In this document: piece by piece, positions 1 through 11,900 of the stretch
Position numbering within the stretch: the stretch's first letter is position 1
How the letters are laid out: every line of letters starts with the position of its first letter
DNA from: Actinomortierella ambigua
Lineage: Eukaryota > Mortierellomycota > Mortierellomycetes > Mortierellales > Mortierellaceae
Direction of reading: 5' to 3'
NCBI GenBank assembly: GCA_016098155.1
Contig: JAAAJB010000654.1
Location: 1 to 18,816, forward strand
DNA: 18,816 nucleotides
The notes under the pieces: model-generated
Seen by the model: only the letters and a program-made list of their open reading frames with translations
Told to the model about the DNA's origin: nothing
The model's database searches: none
Program-made: the position numbers and the translations under genes

Positions 1-1523
1 CAACAATCTTTGGAGCGCGGTGTCGGGGCGCACGTTGGCGTCTTGTGGCCCCTTCCCCTTCAGTCTAGTTATGTAGAAGCCGTCAGATATGTTCCTTGCA
101 GTTGAAAAAAAAAAAAAAAAAGTTGGCGTCCGAAAAGGGCCTCTGTTGGGTGAAAGGTAAGCCTTGTTGTGATTAGTAGTGGTGGAAACTACTGGGACTA
201 GTGGGAGCGACTCCCTGTACTTCGTAGATGTGATCGATGAAGCGTGCTCGGCTCACCAGCGATGGTGATCACCACGATTATACCTACCGTGTGCTCGTGA
301 TGCGTACGTAGCTTGCTTAAATCACATAGCCGCTTGCTCTTAAACGTGGCAGGATAATGATTCTATCGATAGGATGAATAGAAGGCCATTGTCTTTTTGT
401 TTTTATTTTCGGTCTTGATGTTGGAGGGCGAAGAGAGAAAGGTGGAGCCATCTCAACAATCCAAGAAGTGGCATGGCTAGATGTTCCGACGTCAAGATAG
501 AGATTTTTACTATGTTGCGTAAAGTATGGAGAGGGGCCAAAGGTGCATGCTTTTCGTATGTGTAGATGTGTCTGCGGAATGATTGTCTACCTTCCTCTCT
601 CGTGCCTAGAGTGCAGTCCTGAAAGACCCTACAAGCGCCGGAGAACCGGAGATCCATGGAAGGCCGACTTCGATGGCAATTCAGGCGACTTTGAACCATG
701 GTGACTAGCTGATGCTCCCCTTCTTTTACTCCTCATGGGTACTGGTGCCGTTTCCGCAAACAAAAGGAGACAGACAGACAGACTCACTCTTGCTTGCATC
801 TCGGGACACCCTCCGGGCCAGAAGGTGTACAATAAAATGAGAAGCCATTGTTTCCTTTCATCTCTGACGGGGATCCGCGGGAATTCCAACGGTCCCAGCT
901 GATGATGAGCCTCACAAGACTCTGTGCACGTCGTCTGGGCACACGCCAAGCACGCGAGCAACATCCGTGATGGCAGCATGTTACCGCCTTCAGATTTTTT
1001 TCTTTGGCCGCTGTCAGACAAGACCTGCAAGGGATAAGCCCTTCCCCCTGGTCAACCTAAGTACACTGTGGCTGCCTGGCTGTGATTCGCCCTCGAATGG
1101 GTTCTTGAAGCTTGAACATGGATGGTTCGGATGATGAAGCGTGTCTCTCCCACATGGTGTTGAAGGTATGTCACGCATTGTCCGTGCTTAAGCACCCTTC
1201 CCTTCCTCATACACACACATACCTCTTGCGCCTTAGCGATGGAGCGGTGGTAAGGGGAGAAGAGGGAGATGAGCAAGCGGGCAATGATCAACTGTGGTAG
1301 TAGCAGACTTGCGTAAGTGCCATCTGAATTGGATGCACTCGTAAGCGCGATTGTTCAGGCTTGCGCAAAGTTCTTTGCAGGTGCTCACATCTTTTCTCTG
1401 TTCACTCTCTCTCTCTCTCTCACTCTCTCTATCTCTCTCTCGCACTCCTTTTGCTCACCCCCACCTCACCCACCCCTTGCGGTCCATTCTAATCATTGCA
1501 TCCTCTCTTCGGCGAACAGTATT
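1..1523. other. Gene-free 5' region / upstream spacer
   Basis: I see no supportable gene in these 1.5 kb. Short open frames exist on both strands (the longest is about 130 codons on the minus strand near 629-1030), but none has recognisable domain character and they overlap one another. The region holds an A17 run (105-121), a perfect 12-bp palindrome TGGTGATCACCA (263-274), a short (GACA)n-like stretch near 769-783 and a CT-rich tract just before the ECM29 start. It may contain the 3' end of an upstream transcript plus the ECM29 promoter. I found no tRNA B-box-like sequence. Confidence 0.5.
1405..1441. repeat. CT-dinucleotide microsatellite in the ECM29 leader
   Basis: Near-perfect (CT)n interrupted by two A-containing units, ending about 80 bp before the ECM29 start codon. 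Pyrimidine-rich tracts just upstream of the start are common in compact fungal promoters and 5' leaders. It may mark the core promoter or transcription start region, but no TATA element is clear here. Confidence 0.75.
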
Positions 1524-4500
1524 ATGGCCTCTGCCAATGAGCTAGAACTCCTCGAGAATGTCGAACTTCGGTTCGCATTGGCAGAGACGGATGCTCAGCT
1601 GGAAAGAACTCTCACAACTTTCCTGTGCCCTGTCCTTCTGAAGCTTGCCTCGGATCAGGAAGTTGTTCGCAACAAAGTATGTGATGCCTTTGTCTGTCTA
1701 CCGAACCCTTAGTCTTGTCTGCTGAGCCCCTGCCTGTCTACTATATCAGACCCATGTCAGACCCGCAACCCGTATTGGTCGATTGACGCGTGTTTCCTGT
1801 TGTTGTTGAACGTAGGTGATTGGCATTCTCACCCATATAAATAAGCGCATCCGCTCCAAGCCCGAGATCAAGCTGCCGCTGCCAGGACTATTACAACAGT
1901 TTACAGACAGTCCGTCTGTGCTAGTCAGGAACTTTTCGCTCATGTATATCGAGATGGGGTTCCCGCGCATCACGCAAGAGGTAGCTTTCAGGCACTCCGC
2001 TGGCATATCCTTCACGTCAGATCCGCTGATCCACCGCTTCACTAATCTTTAACAACGCGTTTGTCCTCTCAACCCTTCGTTAGGAGAAGAGCGGACATTT
2101 GCCACGGCTCGTCAAGGGTATTTCTAAGCGACCTGCTGCCCAGCAAGTCACTCTTCTTCACATTATCCTGCCGGTAATCACGCCCTTTTTTTTTTTTTTT
2201 TTTTTCTCTCTCTCTTTCTCTCTCTCTCATGCCACGTTTGCTCAAAACACAATGGTTTTACCTTTGTAACGATTTCACAACTAGATCCTGGCGAACATCC
2301 GAAATACCGAGGACGACGCCACTGCAGATCCCTTTGATTTCACCATCAACCCTGCTGATGCGCTAGTGACTCTGTCTCGTTTCCTTGATGTTATCTTGTA
2401 TCGCCCTCCAACAACAGCACTCTCGTCACCATCGACCTCTGCGACAACCAGCGTAAGCATCGACTCTTCTCCGGCGTCAATGACGCACCCTGTTGTGCCA
2501 AATGGAATGAGCCCACAGGCCGTCAAGTTTGTATCCAATGACGGGAAAGCAGTCTGGGCGAATTCTTCGGGCCTCAAAGACATCAAGGTATGAAGACGGA
2601 AGGTGCCATATGCTGGCCTATGCAACGACGCTGTTTGATTGTATGTGCGTGATGCTTACACAAACAATGTTGTAGCTTGGTGTTTTGCGGTTCGTACTCT
2701 CGACATCAACCTTCCCTGATGACCTGGCGCCCAAGATCCACACTGCTCGATTCATCCTTCTTCTTGCCGCCACTGGTGACGTGTACAATGAAGTGTCTAG
2801 TCTAGGCGACGATGGACTGAAGCGTATCAAGCAGCCGGATCTGGAGCAAAAGGGCGTGGTGGATCAACTCTTTGAATTGTACCAGGGCAGCAACAATGGA
2901 ACGCGTATCCCAGGTCACGAAGACATGTTCCGCACCCCATGCTCCAACTCGGTCAAGCTCAAAATTATGGGCTATTTGATGAAATCGAAAAGAGCGACAA
3001 TGACTTTCCCATCGGCACTCCAAGTGTCTTTCGACTGCTTGTATGGACAATCGACAACCAGCAAACTGATCATGGCTGGAATGGCGTTCGTGCAGTGGAT
3101 GGCTCGAATGAGTGACCAGGCTGCTCTTGAACCCATTGCGCACGTCTTGGTTTCGGGTCTTCTCAAGTACACGCGCGTGAATGAAGATGCCGTCGGCATT
3201 GAGAGTGAATCATCCAAAGGCTTTGCCTACGTTGCAACGAGCTTGATTGCCAAGCGCGTGCCGAAGGTGGTCCGTCAAGACCTTTCAATTGTGAGCGGAT
3301 TCTTTGAGCAGATTGGAACCCAGCCAAGTAGCGTCAGGACGTATATCCAAGAGGCTTTGTGCACAATGCTCGAAGCTCTTGATCAGCCGAGGGACTGGGC
3401 GACGGCCGACGATATGGATGCCCTTGTCAAGATTGTCGAGTCGAACATTGATAAGGTAATTATGATTAGCTTGTAACTCGGGAAATGCGAAGCTTTTATG
3501 AAGTGATGTATGGACACATGGGTCTCACCAACTGTTCCTTTCTCATTCGAGTAGGAGCAGCATCAAGCTCGTTTCTGTGCCATCAAGTACGCCACCACTC
3601 TGTTCCCATTCTCAGACCTGTCCTCGAAGTACGTGTGTTTGATGAGCATTGTGGACGAGAAACTCGAGATCCGCGAAGAAGCCAAGAAGGGCCTCACGTT
3701 TCCTACCAACAGCAAGGAGCTTCAGCCCCAGCAACTCCCAGACTTTGCCAACCTCATCCAGCTCCTACTTGAAAAGTCACGACAATTGCGCAAAAGAGAC
3801 GAGACTTTCACCAACCGTCCTACATTTGGGAAATCTTTCATCCTAGGGTACCCGGCTGAGGTGTTCATTCATATACTACAGTTTCTGCGGCAGCTGCTGG
3901 TGATGAGCGCGGATCTTAATGTGATCACGGAAGAGTTGTCGTCCAATGAGTTTGAGTTGCAGCAATTTGTTTTCACGCCTTCCACGCGGCAAAAAGTTAA
4001 ACTGTGGCTCCGGAGTCTTTGGGACAAGGAAGAGAGTGCTCTGGACGATGGTGAGGTCAAGAGCCTCGCCAGCTACATTTCGCTGTTGGAAACAGGACTG
4101 GACTATCAAGGAACCCTTGGTTTGTTACAATGGCCTTATGAACAATGTCACTGCTGATTACCACGCTAAGGCAGTAGAGGTATTAATTAGGTGGATGTCT
4201 CAATCTCTTCACTGTAGACAAAAGCCTTCAGACGACGGCGCTGACATGCTTGCTTGAGCTTGTCTCTCTTGCACCTAGTGGACTCTCTATTCAATATTCG
4301 GATCGTCTTGGCTGGTTTAAGGTACATCTAATGTCAAGATAGGATCATACCCAAGTATTTCGTTGTAGAGTTCTGACTAACTTTTGGCTTGTCTCCTTCG
4401 TGTTCTTGTGCGTATGTTTGTGTGTATTGGGGGGGGGGATCAGCCTTATATTGCATCACCCAAGTCGGAGTCACGCCAAGCTGTTGCTCATATCATTGGC

Positions 4501-7500
4501 ATTGTTTCGACTGACGGGCTCCTTGAGCAGGGTCCTCGCCGAGAAGCATTCGCAAAGTTCATTAGCGAGCTTTTAGATGCCATTTACGACAGTTCGAAGC
4601 AGGTACACGTGTTCTGCCTTTTTTTGTCCTCGTGAAGGAATGTATCAAGTGTATTGGCGAATCATGCAGTTCCTTACTGTCTTACCATTTATGTTGCCCC
4701 TCCCCCTACCATGCAAAGACATCGGCCGAACTGAAGCATGGTAGCATCCTCGCCATCGGCTACATTCTCGGCCGCATCCTGTATCGCTACCCAGAAAATG
4801 GGCAGATCCAGTCCATCATAGCACAGAGCGATCTCGACAAGTGTATTTTGGCGATTGCCGATAATCTCGATGTGGCACAGAACATGTTCATCTCGGGAGC
4901 CTCGATGGCATTGGGTGAGATGGGTCGCTACGGCCCACTGCCGCTTTCCACGCCTGAGCACCGCGAGGATGTGTTGAAGCGCTTGATCCGTGTTGCAAGT
5001 ACAGCAAAGGACACCAAAGTGCAGGAGACAGCTATCACAGCCTTAGGTCATGTGGGTGTGGGAAACCCTGAGCTTGCCCAGCATATCTTGCAGCTATTTT
5101 ATGACTTGGCAGCAAAGAATCTCAAGCAAGCTGAAGTCAACTTTACGATCGGAGAGGCGATGGCGTGCATTGGCGGTGGCTGGACATGCACCGCCATGGA
5201 TGTTCATGTCGACTTGGCGGACGTGGAGCCTAGCTCAAGCAAACGGGTGCATGAAAACGGAGACATGCCATCTGGATCGTTGCTAATGGACAATATCCTC
5301 AACAAGATACTCGATGAGATGGCGCCGTCGCTAAAGGCTGGCATGAAGAAGGCTGCCTGCATTTGGCTACTCTCTATGGTCAAGTTTTGTTCGAGTCACC
5401 CGAGCGTCAAAAACCAACTACCGCGTCTACACCGTGTCTTCTCAAGCATGCTCTCTGATCGCGACGGTATGAATCTTGAGTCTTCCCTTCTACACTCCAT
5501 GTTCCATGTCAGGATAGTGTCTTTATCCATTAACCCCCCTTTTTTTTCTTCCTCTCTATTTCCATGCATCCAGAGATGACTCAGGAGGTGGCATCCAAAG
5601 GTATTGGTCTCGTGTACGACCTAGGCGATCAAAAGATGCGGACCCAATTGGTCGAGTCACTGGTCGGCATGTTTGGCGAGAACAGGCGTGCAAACCAGAA
5701 GGTCACGGGTGAGACCGAGATATTCGAAAGCAACGCGCTGGGCCAAGCTCCAGATGGCTCTTCGCTGTCCACCTACCAATCCATCCTCTCTCTGGCCAGC
5801 GACATGAACCAACCGGAGCTGGTCTACAAGTTTATGCACCTTGCCAGCCACAATGCCATGTGGCAGTCTCGCAAGGGCGCCGCTTTTGGATTTTCGTCTA
5901 TTCTCGCGCAGGCCGAGCAGGAGCTCAAACCCTACATGGCGACCTTGATCCCAAAACTCTACCGTTACCAGTATGATCCGAACCCTAAGGTCAATGAGGC
6001 CATGACGAGCATCTGGCGATCACTGGTCAAGGAGCCCAAGAAGGCTGTTCAAGAGTACTTTGACGTTATCATCCAAGACTTGCTCACCGGCATGGGTGCC
6101 CGCGCCTGGCGCTCGCGCGAGTCTAGGTACACTTTACCATGATAATGTCAATAGTGTTTTTGCGCAGAGCTGTATCGAGTCAAAGTAAGAACTCAAAATG
6201 CACGAAACGTCTAACGCTCGCGGGGAATTTTTCCACTTCATCTTTGTTTAGCTGTCTGGCGATGGCAGACCTGTTGCAAGGGCGCACGGTCGAGGAGATT
6301 GCAAAGTACTTGGAGCAGATCTGGAACATGTCCTTCCGCGCTCTGGACGACATCAAGGAAAGTGTTCGCGTGGCAGCATTCAAGACATGCCGCGCCATGA
6401 CGCTGATGACGGTCAAGTATTGCGACCCAAAGCATGTCAAGGTGGCGGAGGGTGAGCGTGTGCTGTCGATTGTTATCCCCTTCTTGCTTCACAAGGGCCT
6501 TGTCTCCAGTGCGGAGGATGTGTGCAAGTTTAGCCTGACGACTCTTCTCAAGATTTGCAAACAGGCTGGTCCGCTGCTGAAAAAGCATATTCCAGAAATT
6601 GTGGTGGCGTTATTGGAAGGGCTGACATCCATGGAGCCGCAAATGATGAACTACCTGTCATTTCACACGGACAAGTACCAGGTGTCACAGGAGCAGCTCG
6701 AGTCGAGTCGTTTGAATGCCGCCAAATTGTCGCCGATGATGGAGGGCATTGAAGCTTGCATTGAAACTATGGACGAATCAGTGTTGGCCGAGCTGGCGCC
6801 CATGTTGCACACAGCGATGCGCAAGGCTGTCGGCCTGCCAACCAAGGCTGGCTCGGCCCACCTGTTGGTTTCGCTCTGTATCAAGAAACCAGCGATAATG
6901 CGCCCACATGCCGATTCGCTCTTGAAGCTGTTGGGGGCCTTGGTCAAGGACAAGTCCCCCGCTGTTCGCAAGTCGTATTCCGTCTCTGCAGGGTACATGG
7001 CGCGGCTTGTCTCGGACGAGGCCCTTGTCCGGTTCCTGAGTCTCATGAGCACGCGTTATGTTGAATCAGAAGAGGAAGAGGACATTCGCTCCGTGTCGGC
7101 GATTGTGGTGCGCGAGATCTCCAAGAATGCTACGGATCGGTTCAAAAGTGTTGCATCGTGTATTTTGCCGACTGTATTTTATGGGACTGTGGATGCACAC
7201 AAGCAAATTGCCGAGATCTGGAAAGAGGTCTGGGAAGAGCACACGGCAGGATCATCGGCCACCATTAAGCTGTATGCCAACGAGATTCTCGACCTCTTGG
7301 CAAAGCAGCTTACCTCACCTTCTTGGAACGCCAAGAAGCAGTCGGCACTGGCCATCAAGGTGGTCGCCGAGACTATGGGTATGTAGAAAGCCCCATGGTG
7401 AAGATTCTTGGAATGCTCTCGACTCCAAAACTGGCACTTTTTACTAACCAACTCTTCCCAATGTCTTCTTTCCTACTCATTTATGTAGATCTGGCCGTAT

Positions 7501-8588
7501 ATTTGAACAAGCTCATGCCGTTGATACTAGACAGTCTTTCTGGTCGTACCTGGCAAGGAAAAGAGGCTGTTGTTCAGCTTTTGTCGATAGTGCCAAATTC
7601 TTCAAAGGCTTTCTTTGAAGCTCCTGACAACCAAAAGCAGCTTCATGAGATTGCGAAAGTAAGTTTTTTTTTTCTTATTCCATGCTCAACGAACGTCCTC
7701 ATTTTGTTTCCAGTCTCCGAATGAACTCTATTATACCGTCTACTTACCAGTCGTCATGTATGAAAAAATAGGTGCTCCTCCGTGAATCCAAGAAGGTGAA
7801 TAAGCAGTATCGTAGGTTTGCCATCGACGCCCTGGGTGCCTTCCTGGATGGTTTCTCGGGCTATGTCGGCTATTATCAGGAGGCTAAGCCGATCTTGTTC
7901 AAGATCCTTCACCCCAACACGGACGACGACAGTGACATGGATGTGGACGACGAACATGCAAAGCCGCTGCAGTTGATGGTGTTGGCCAGTGCTGCCAAGT
8001 GTCTTGGGCTGGCGTGGTCGGTTGACGCAGCTGTGCAGCGTGTGGAGTCGGTTGAGCTGGCAACGCAAGTGCTAGCCGAAGGGGTGGCCCGTAATGTATG
8101 GAATGTGCGCAATGCGTTTTTGGAGTCCATCGACAAGTTCTTGACCAAGCTCCAGCTGGACAGTAGCCAGGAGCAGGTGGCGAAGGAGATTCTGCCACCA
8201 CAGGTGGTTTCTGCCTTGGTTGATGGGCTGATTGAAGGTGCCCTGAGAGACTTTAAGTATCTTGGACTACGTACCCTGGGACTGCAGGTTATCAAGACGC
8301 TTGTTGCACGATTGGCAGGTAAGATGAGATTTGAGGTTGGAAACTAGGAGGTGGCAATGTCTTTCGGGTGTGGATCATTCATCGGTGGAAGTGGGCGGTT
8401 GTTGCCGGAGAAGAAAAAAAAACAATCTCTAATGGGGCTGTTCATTGTCTTCCTTGCGATCCTTAGACCATCGACATCTGGTGTTGCCAGAGGTGAAGGC
8501 CAAGGTCGAAGAGGCGCTGGCGATCCTCTCCAAGGACCCTGTCCCCAAAATTGCGGAAGAGGCAGCACTGATGCAGGGAAAGCTATGA
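1524..8588 (+). CDS. ECM29: Proteasome adaptor/scaffold protein ECM29 (14 exons)
   Basis: Huge HEAT-like repeat protein that in yeast and animals ties the 19S regulatory particle to the 20S core of the 26S proteasome and takes part in its quality control. My exons are 1524-1676, 1816-1980, 2084-2173, 2285-2587, 2676-3455, 3555-4119, 4218-4321, 4444-4602, 4719-5466, 5574-6126, 6252-7378, 7489-7658, 7772-8318 and 8467-8588. All junctions are GT-AG and phase-consistent, totalling 1,861 residues, close to yeast (about 1,868) and human (about 1,845). Family-like blocks include HINKRIRSKPEIKLP near residue 60, HGSILAIGYILGR in exon 9, TQEVASKGIGLVYDLG at the exon 9/10 join, SCLAMADLLQGR at the exon 10/11 join and LSGRTWQGKEAV in exon 12. 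The ATG at 1524 is the first in frame and is followed by an acidic, leucine-rich N-terminus. The least certain junction is exon 6/7 (4119/4218). Confidence 0.93.
2186..2228. repeat. T20 plus CT tract inside ECM29 intron 3
   Basis: Twenty T (2186-2205) followed by a CT/TTCTCT-rich stretch to 2228, all within intron 3 (2174-2284). It provides a very strong polypyrimidine tract but lies about 55 nt upstream of the acceptor AG at 2283-2284. It is likely length-polymorphic. Confidence 0.8.
4120..4217 (+). other. ECM29 intron 6 (least certain splice choice)
   Basis: Donor GTTTGT at 4120 and acceptor CACTGTAG ending at 4217. The exon 6 frame runs into a stop at 4155-4157, so an intron is required. 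Joining 4119 to 4218 makes the split codon G|AC and restores the ECM29 frame (SLQTTALTCLLELV), with a 98-nt intron typical of this gene. Part of the intron (about 4132-4179) reads protein-like in another frame, which keeps an alternative exon possible. Confidence 0.7.
4429..4438 (+). repeat. G10 run beside the ECM29 intron 7 acceptor
   Basis: Ten consecutive G end only 5 nt before the acceptor CAG of intron 7 (4322-4443), where a pyrimidine tract would normally sit. A branch-like CTAAC occurs at 4376-4380 followed by a T/C-rich stretch, and ATCAG is the first AG after it, so splicing there is still plausible. Confidence 0.8.
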
Positions 8589-8939
8589 ATACAAGGCCAC
8601 AGCTCTTTGTCTGCAGCACCGTCTTCTGTTCCACAGCTAATGGCTAGAAAGCGGAAAGTCGACGATGAATGAAATATAGTTAGTCTTTCCTTTGTGTGTT
8701 TGAGCGTATGCATGTGTGTACATGTGTGAGAAGGCCCCGCAGCAAGTAAGGTTCGCCTTGAGGGCTGAGCACTTTTGCATTCATTCCTTTTGTTTACCCT
8801 CCCTCCCCCTCGTCCCCATTTGCCACTCTTTTGTTCTTCCCCTTTGCATTTGACACCCATTGCACCTCCCCTCCCATTCCACATTAACTTGCCGCCGTGG
8901 TCCATCAAGGCCTGCTCGCAACCGCTCGCTTTCAACTCC
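8589..8939 (+). promoter_or_regulatory. Spacer between ECM29 and the PARP-RING-DTC gene
   Basis: 351 bp holding the ECM29 3' UTR and the promoter/leader of the next co-oriented gene. The right half (about 8789-8880) is strongly pyrimidine-rich on the + strand. I see no canonical AATAAA or TATA box. The frame of the downstream protein is open upstream to about 8775 but has no ATG before 8940. Confidence 0.5.
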
Positions 8940-11900
8940 ATGGCCGCAACCACCTTCGACAATCGACCCATGCCAGCTTGGAGCAAAAGCAATCCTCGCC
9001 GCTTTTTGGGCGATGACGACCGCCTCCGAGAGTTCTCTTCATTCTTCGCGCGTTATTTCGATAGCACTCATCCACAGCATGACCCGGCCGACACCGGCGC
9101 CACACATTTCATGCACATTGACGAGCCACAACACCCCGACGTGTTCAATCGCGTGGCAGCGGAGTTTCGCCAGCACTGCCGCGCACCAGACGACTTTGAG
9201 ATTGTCAAGGTGGAGCTTTTGAGAAACAAGGTCGTGTGGAAGCGCTATCAGGCTGACAAGGCCGCCCGTCGTGAGCTAGAGGCCGAAAAGTACGCTCAGC
9301 GCCGAATGGCTCGCATGTCTGGCAGGCCGAGTGCGAAGAAGACACAACAAGGGGACGCGGTCACCACTTCTTCGCCCACACCTGCGACTCCACACGCGTG
9401 CAACCCTTGGTATGACGCCGCCTTGAAACGTGAGCATGAGGAGGCATGCCGACCCTCCGACCCTAGCAACATCGGCTTTGGTGGAGGCAGCCATCCCGCA
9501 GCAAACATCAAGGATCCCCCAAAAACAGCATTCTTTGACGCCATTCTCTTCCATGGAACATCGACTTGCGCTCTCCCATCTATCCTGGAGAACGGCTTGG
9601 ATCCGCGCACAACATTCCGAAGCTGTTACGGCCAAGGCCTCTATTTCTCGGATACAGTGGAGAAGTGTATGCACTATGTTGACATCCAGGACACTTTCGT
9701 CCAGGTGTACTCCATCCTCCTATGCTGCGTGGTGCTCGGCAACGTACTAGTCAACCCATTTGCGAAGGATCAACGCCAAGTGAATTCAGACACGCTCTTT
9801 TTGCCTCCTGGCTTCGACTCTGTCTGTGAAATGAATCCTCTCAAGGAGTTTGTCGTGTAAGAACGATCAGAAATACTGTACCCGTTTTATCAGTTATCAA
9901 TCACTGTGTCCTGCTATGGTATCCCATGTACCTCCCCTACCTTTCATTCGCTGACATCGATTTTTTTTTTCACCTACACTGTTCTCACTCTTTGATATAG
10001 GTTCGAAAAAACGCAGGTGCTCCCGCTATGTGTCATCTCGATCAAGGCATCCAACAGCCCATCGAGTTTCTGGCGCATCTGCAATCCATTGCTCCATACG
10101 TACCCGCGCGAATTGCAAACTGCGCACACGTTTATACATGTAACGGCTCCTGTAACTCAGAATCCAGTTCGTATAACTCAGCCTCTGGTATCCACCCTCC
10201 CTAGCCCTCCAGGAGCAGGACTATCTCCCGCCGGTGGGTCGCTGATGGCAGTATTTGGTGCAAAGCCTCTTCTAGCGGTCCCGCCCTTGGACACACTTGG
10301 CGTAACTTGGGCAAATATCTCGCTTGAGACCGAGCTCGCAACCATTGGGTCGCTCCTCAACCTGCAACCATTTGGAATTAAGAAGGCATCGTGCTATCTC
10401 TATGGTCTGCTGTACACTCTGATTGCTGGTACTGTTGCGTGGAGCGGAGAACAGCTGATCGTGCGCATTCCCCCACAACAGTACCAATCCATGCTCACCG
10501 AGACTGTGGAGAGAGACAGATTGGAGGAACACGAGAGTATCGAACGCAAGAGCAGACTCGTTCTAGAGGCTGCAACAGAGAGCCGTCTTCGGGCAGAGTT
10601 TGACAAAAACCCCGCCATGCACCAACTTTATCCGGTTGGCAAGACGATCCTCATGGACATGGACAAAATCAAGCAAGAACTCGCAAATTTTCCAGCTGCT
10701 CGCCAGGCTATTCTCGACGCCTCTACCAGTCAGTTTGCCCATATCACTCAGTGTCAGCTGCAGGATATTCAAAGACGCAATGATGACTTGCTCGCGCGCC
10801 AGCTCCTGCTGCTCGAGGATGCCAAAAAGTTTACTCTTGAGCAACAGCAGTGGATTATTGCCATGGTAGAGGAAGAGGCTAAACTTGCACGCATGAGACA
10901 AGCCCACATCGACGCCGGTGTTGCCGCCGATCACAAGCTGAGCCAGCTCGACAATAAGGCGCGGCAGGCCGCATCGACAATGGTCGAAATGACGCTGGAT
11001 GAGCTGGCAATACTCGTCCGGATTGCAGAAAACGCCAAAAATACTCCAGCAACCCCATTTGGAAATTTGACAACGCTCGCTTTTAACGTCAAATCCAGCA
11101 TCTTTGCCTCTGCAGCCAATCTACAGCCCTTCATGTGTCGCACATATCACATCACCTGTTGGGAGGCAGAGGCATGGCCTCAGATGCTAGCCGAGATGCT
11201 TATGAGCCGCGTACTCATTTCCAAGATCAAGCCTGCTACGTTTCAGTTGTTGCTCAGCCAGACCCGCAAAGTACTCTTTTATGATCCCCACTCTCAAGCC
11301 GTTCAATTTGACGGGGAAAGTGGACAGCGGTTTGTCGTCGCCAAAAATGGCTGGTGGTACGACGCGCCGCGACGACATTTTCAAACCCCAGTCGCTGCAA
11401 GTCGATTCTGGCCAGTCGACCCTCGGTCTCGCCTGCCCAACCGTTCGTTTCAGAAGCTTGAGGACTATCTGATCTGGGCAATCACGAAGACGGAGAAACG
11501 CAAGCTCACCTTGTCACGCAATCTCGAAGCTAATTCACCATCACACCCATCGTTGCTTCAAAGACCCCAGCCGCTCTCAATCGAAGAGACCTTGAAGCAA
11601 CTGGAGCATAAGATTCAGGATGGGATTGAAGCTTTGGATTCCTCTGTTCGGCTTGCCATTGCAGGATTATCGGCTGTTTCGGGCCGTGTTGTGTTTTCGC
11701 GGCAAGAGATGGATGGTTTCCTCGAGCAGCATGTGACCAGCGTAGTCAGCTCACTATTTGAACCGGCAACGCCAGATATGCTCCCCCAAGGATCTGAGTG
11801 TTCCGTTTGTCTGACGGCGTTTTCATCACCGGCCAGCTCTACATCGGCAAACCCCTCGATAACCTACAACAAGGCAAACGGTGTCGTTCAGTTGGATGCC

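Noticed and set aside
403..1030. Minus-strand open frames of about 98 and 133 codons upstream of ECM29
   Set aside because: They overlap each other in different frames, are of mixed low-information composition and show no domain signature.
6168..6184. Possible 17-nt micro-exon between the 6127 and 6251 ends of ECM29 intron 10
   Set aside because: AG and GT ends exist, but inclusion breaks the frame; the single 125-nt intron gives the family sequence RES-SCLAMADLLQGR.
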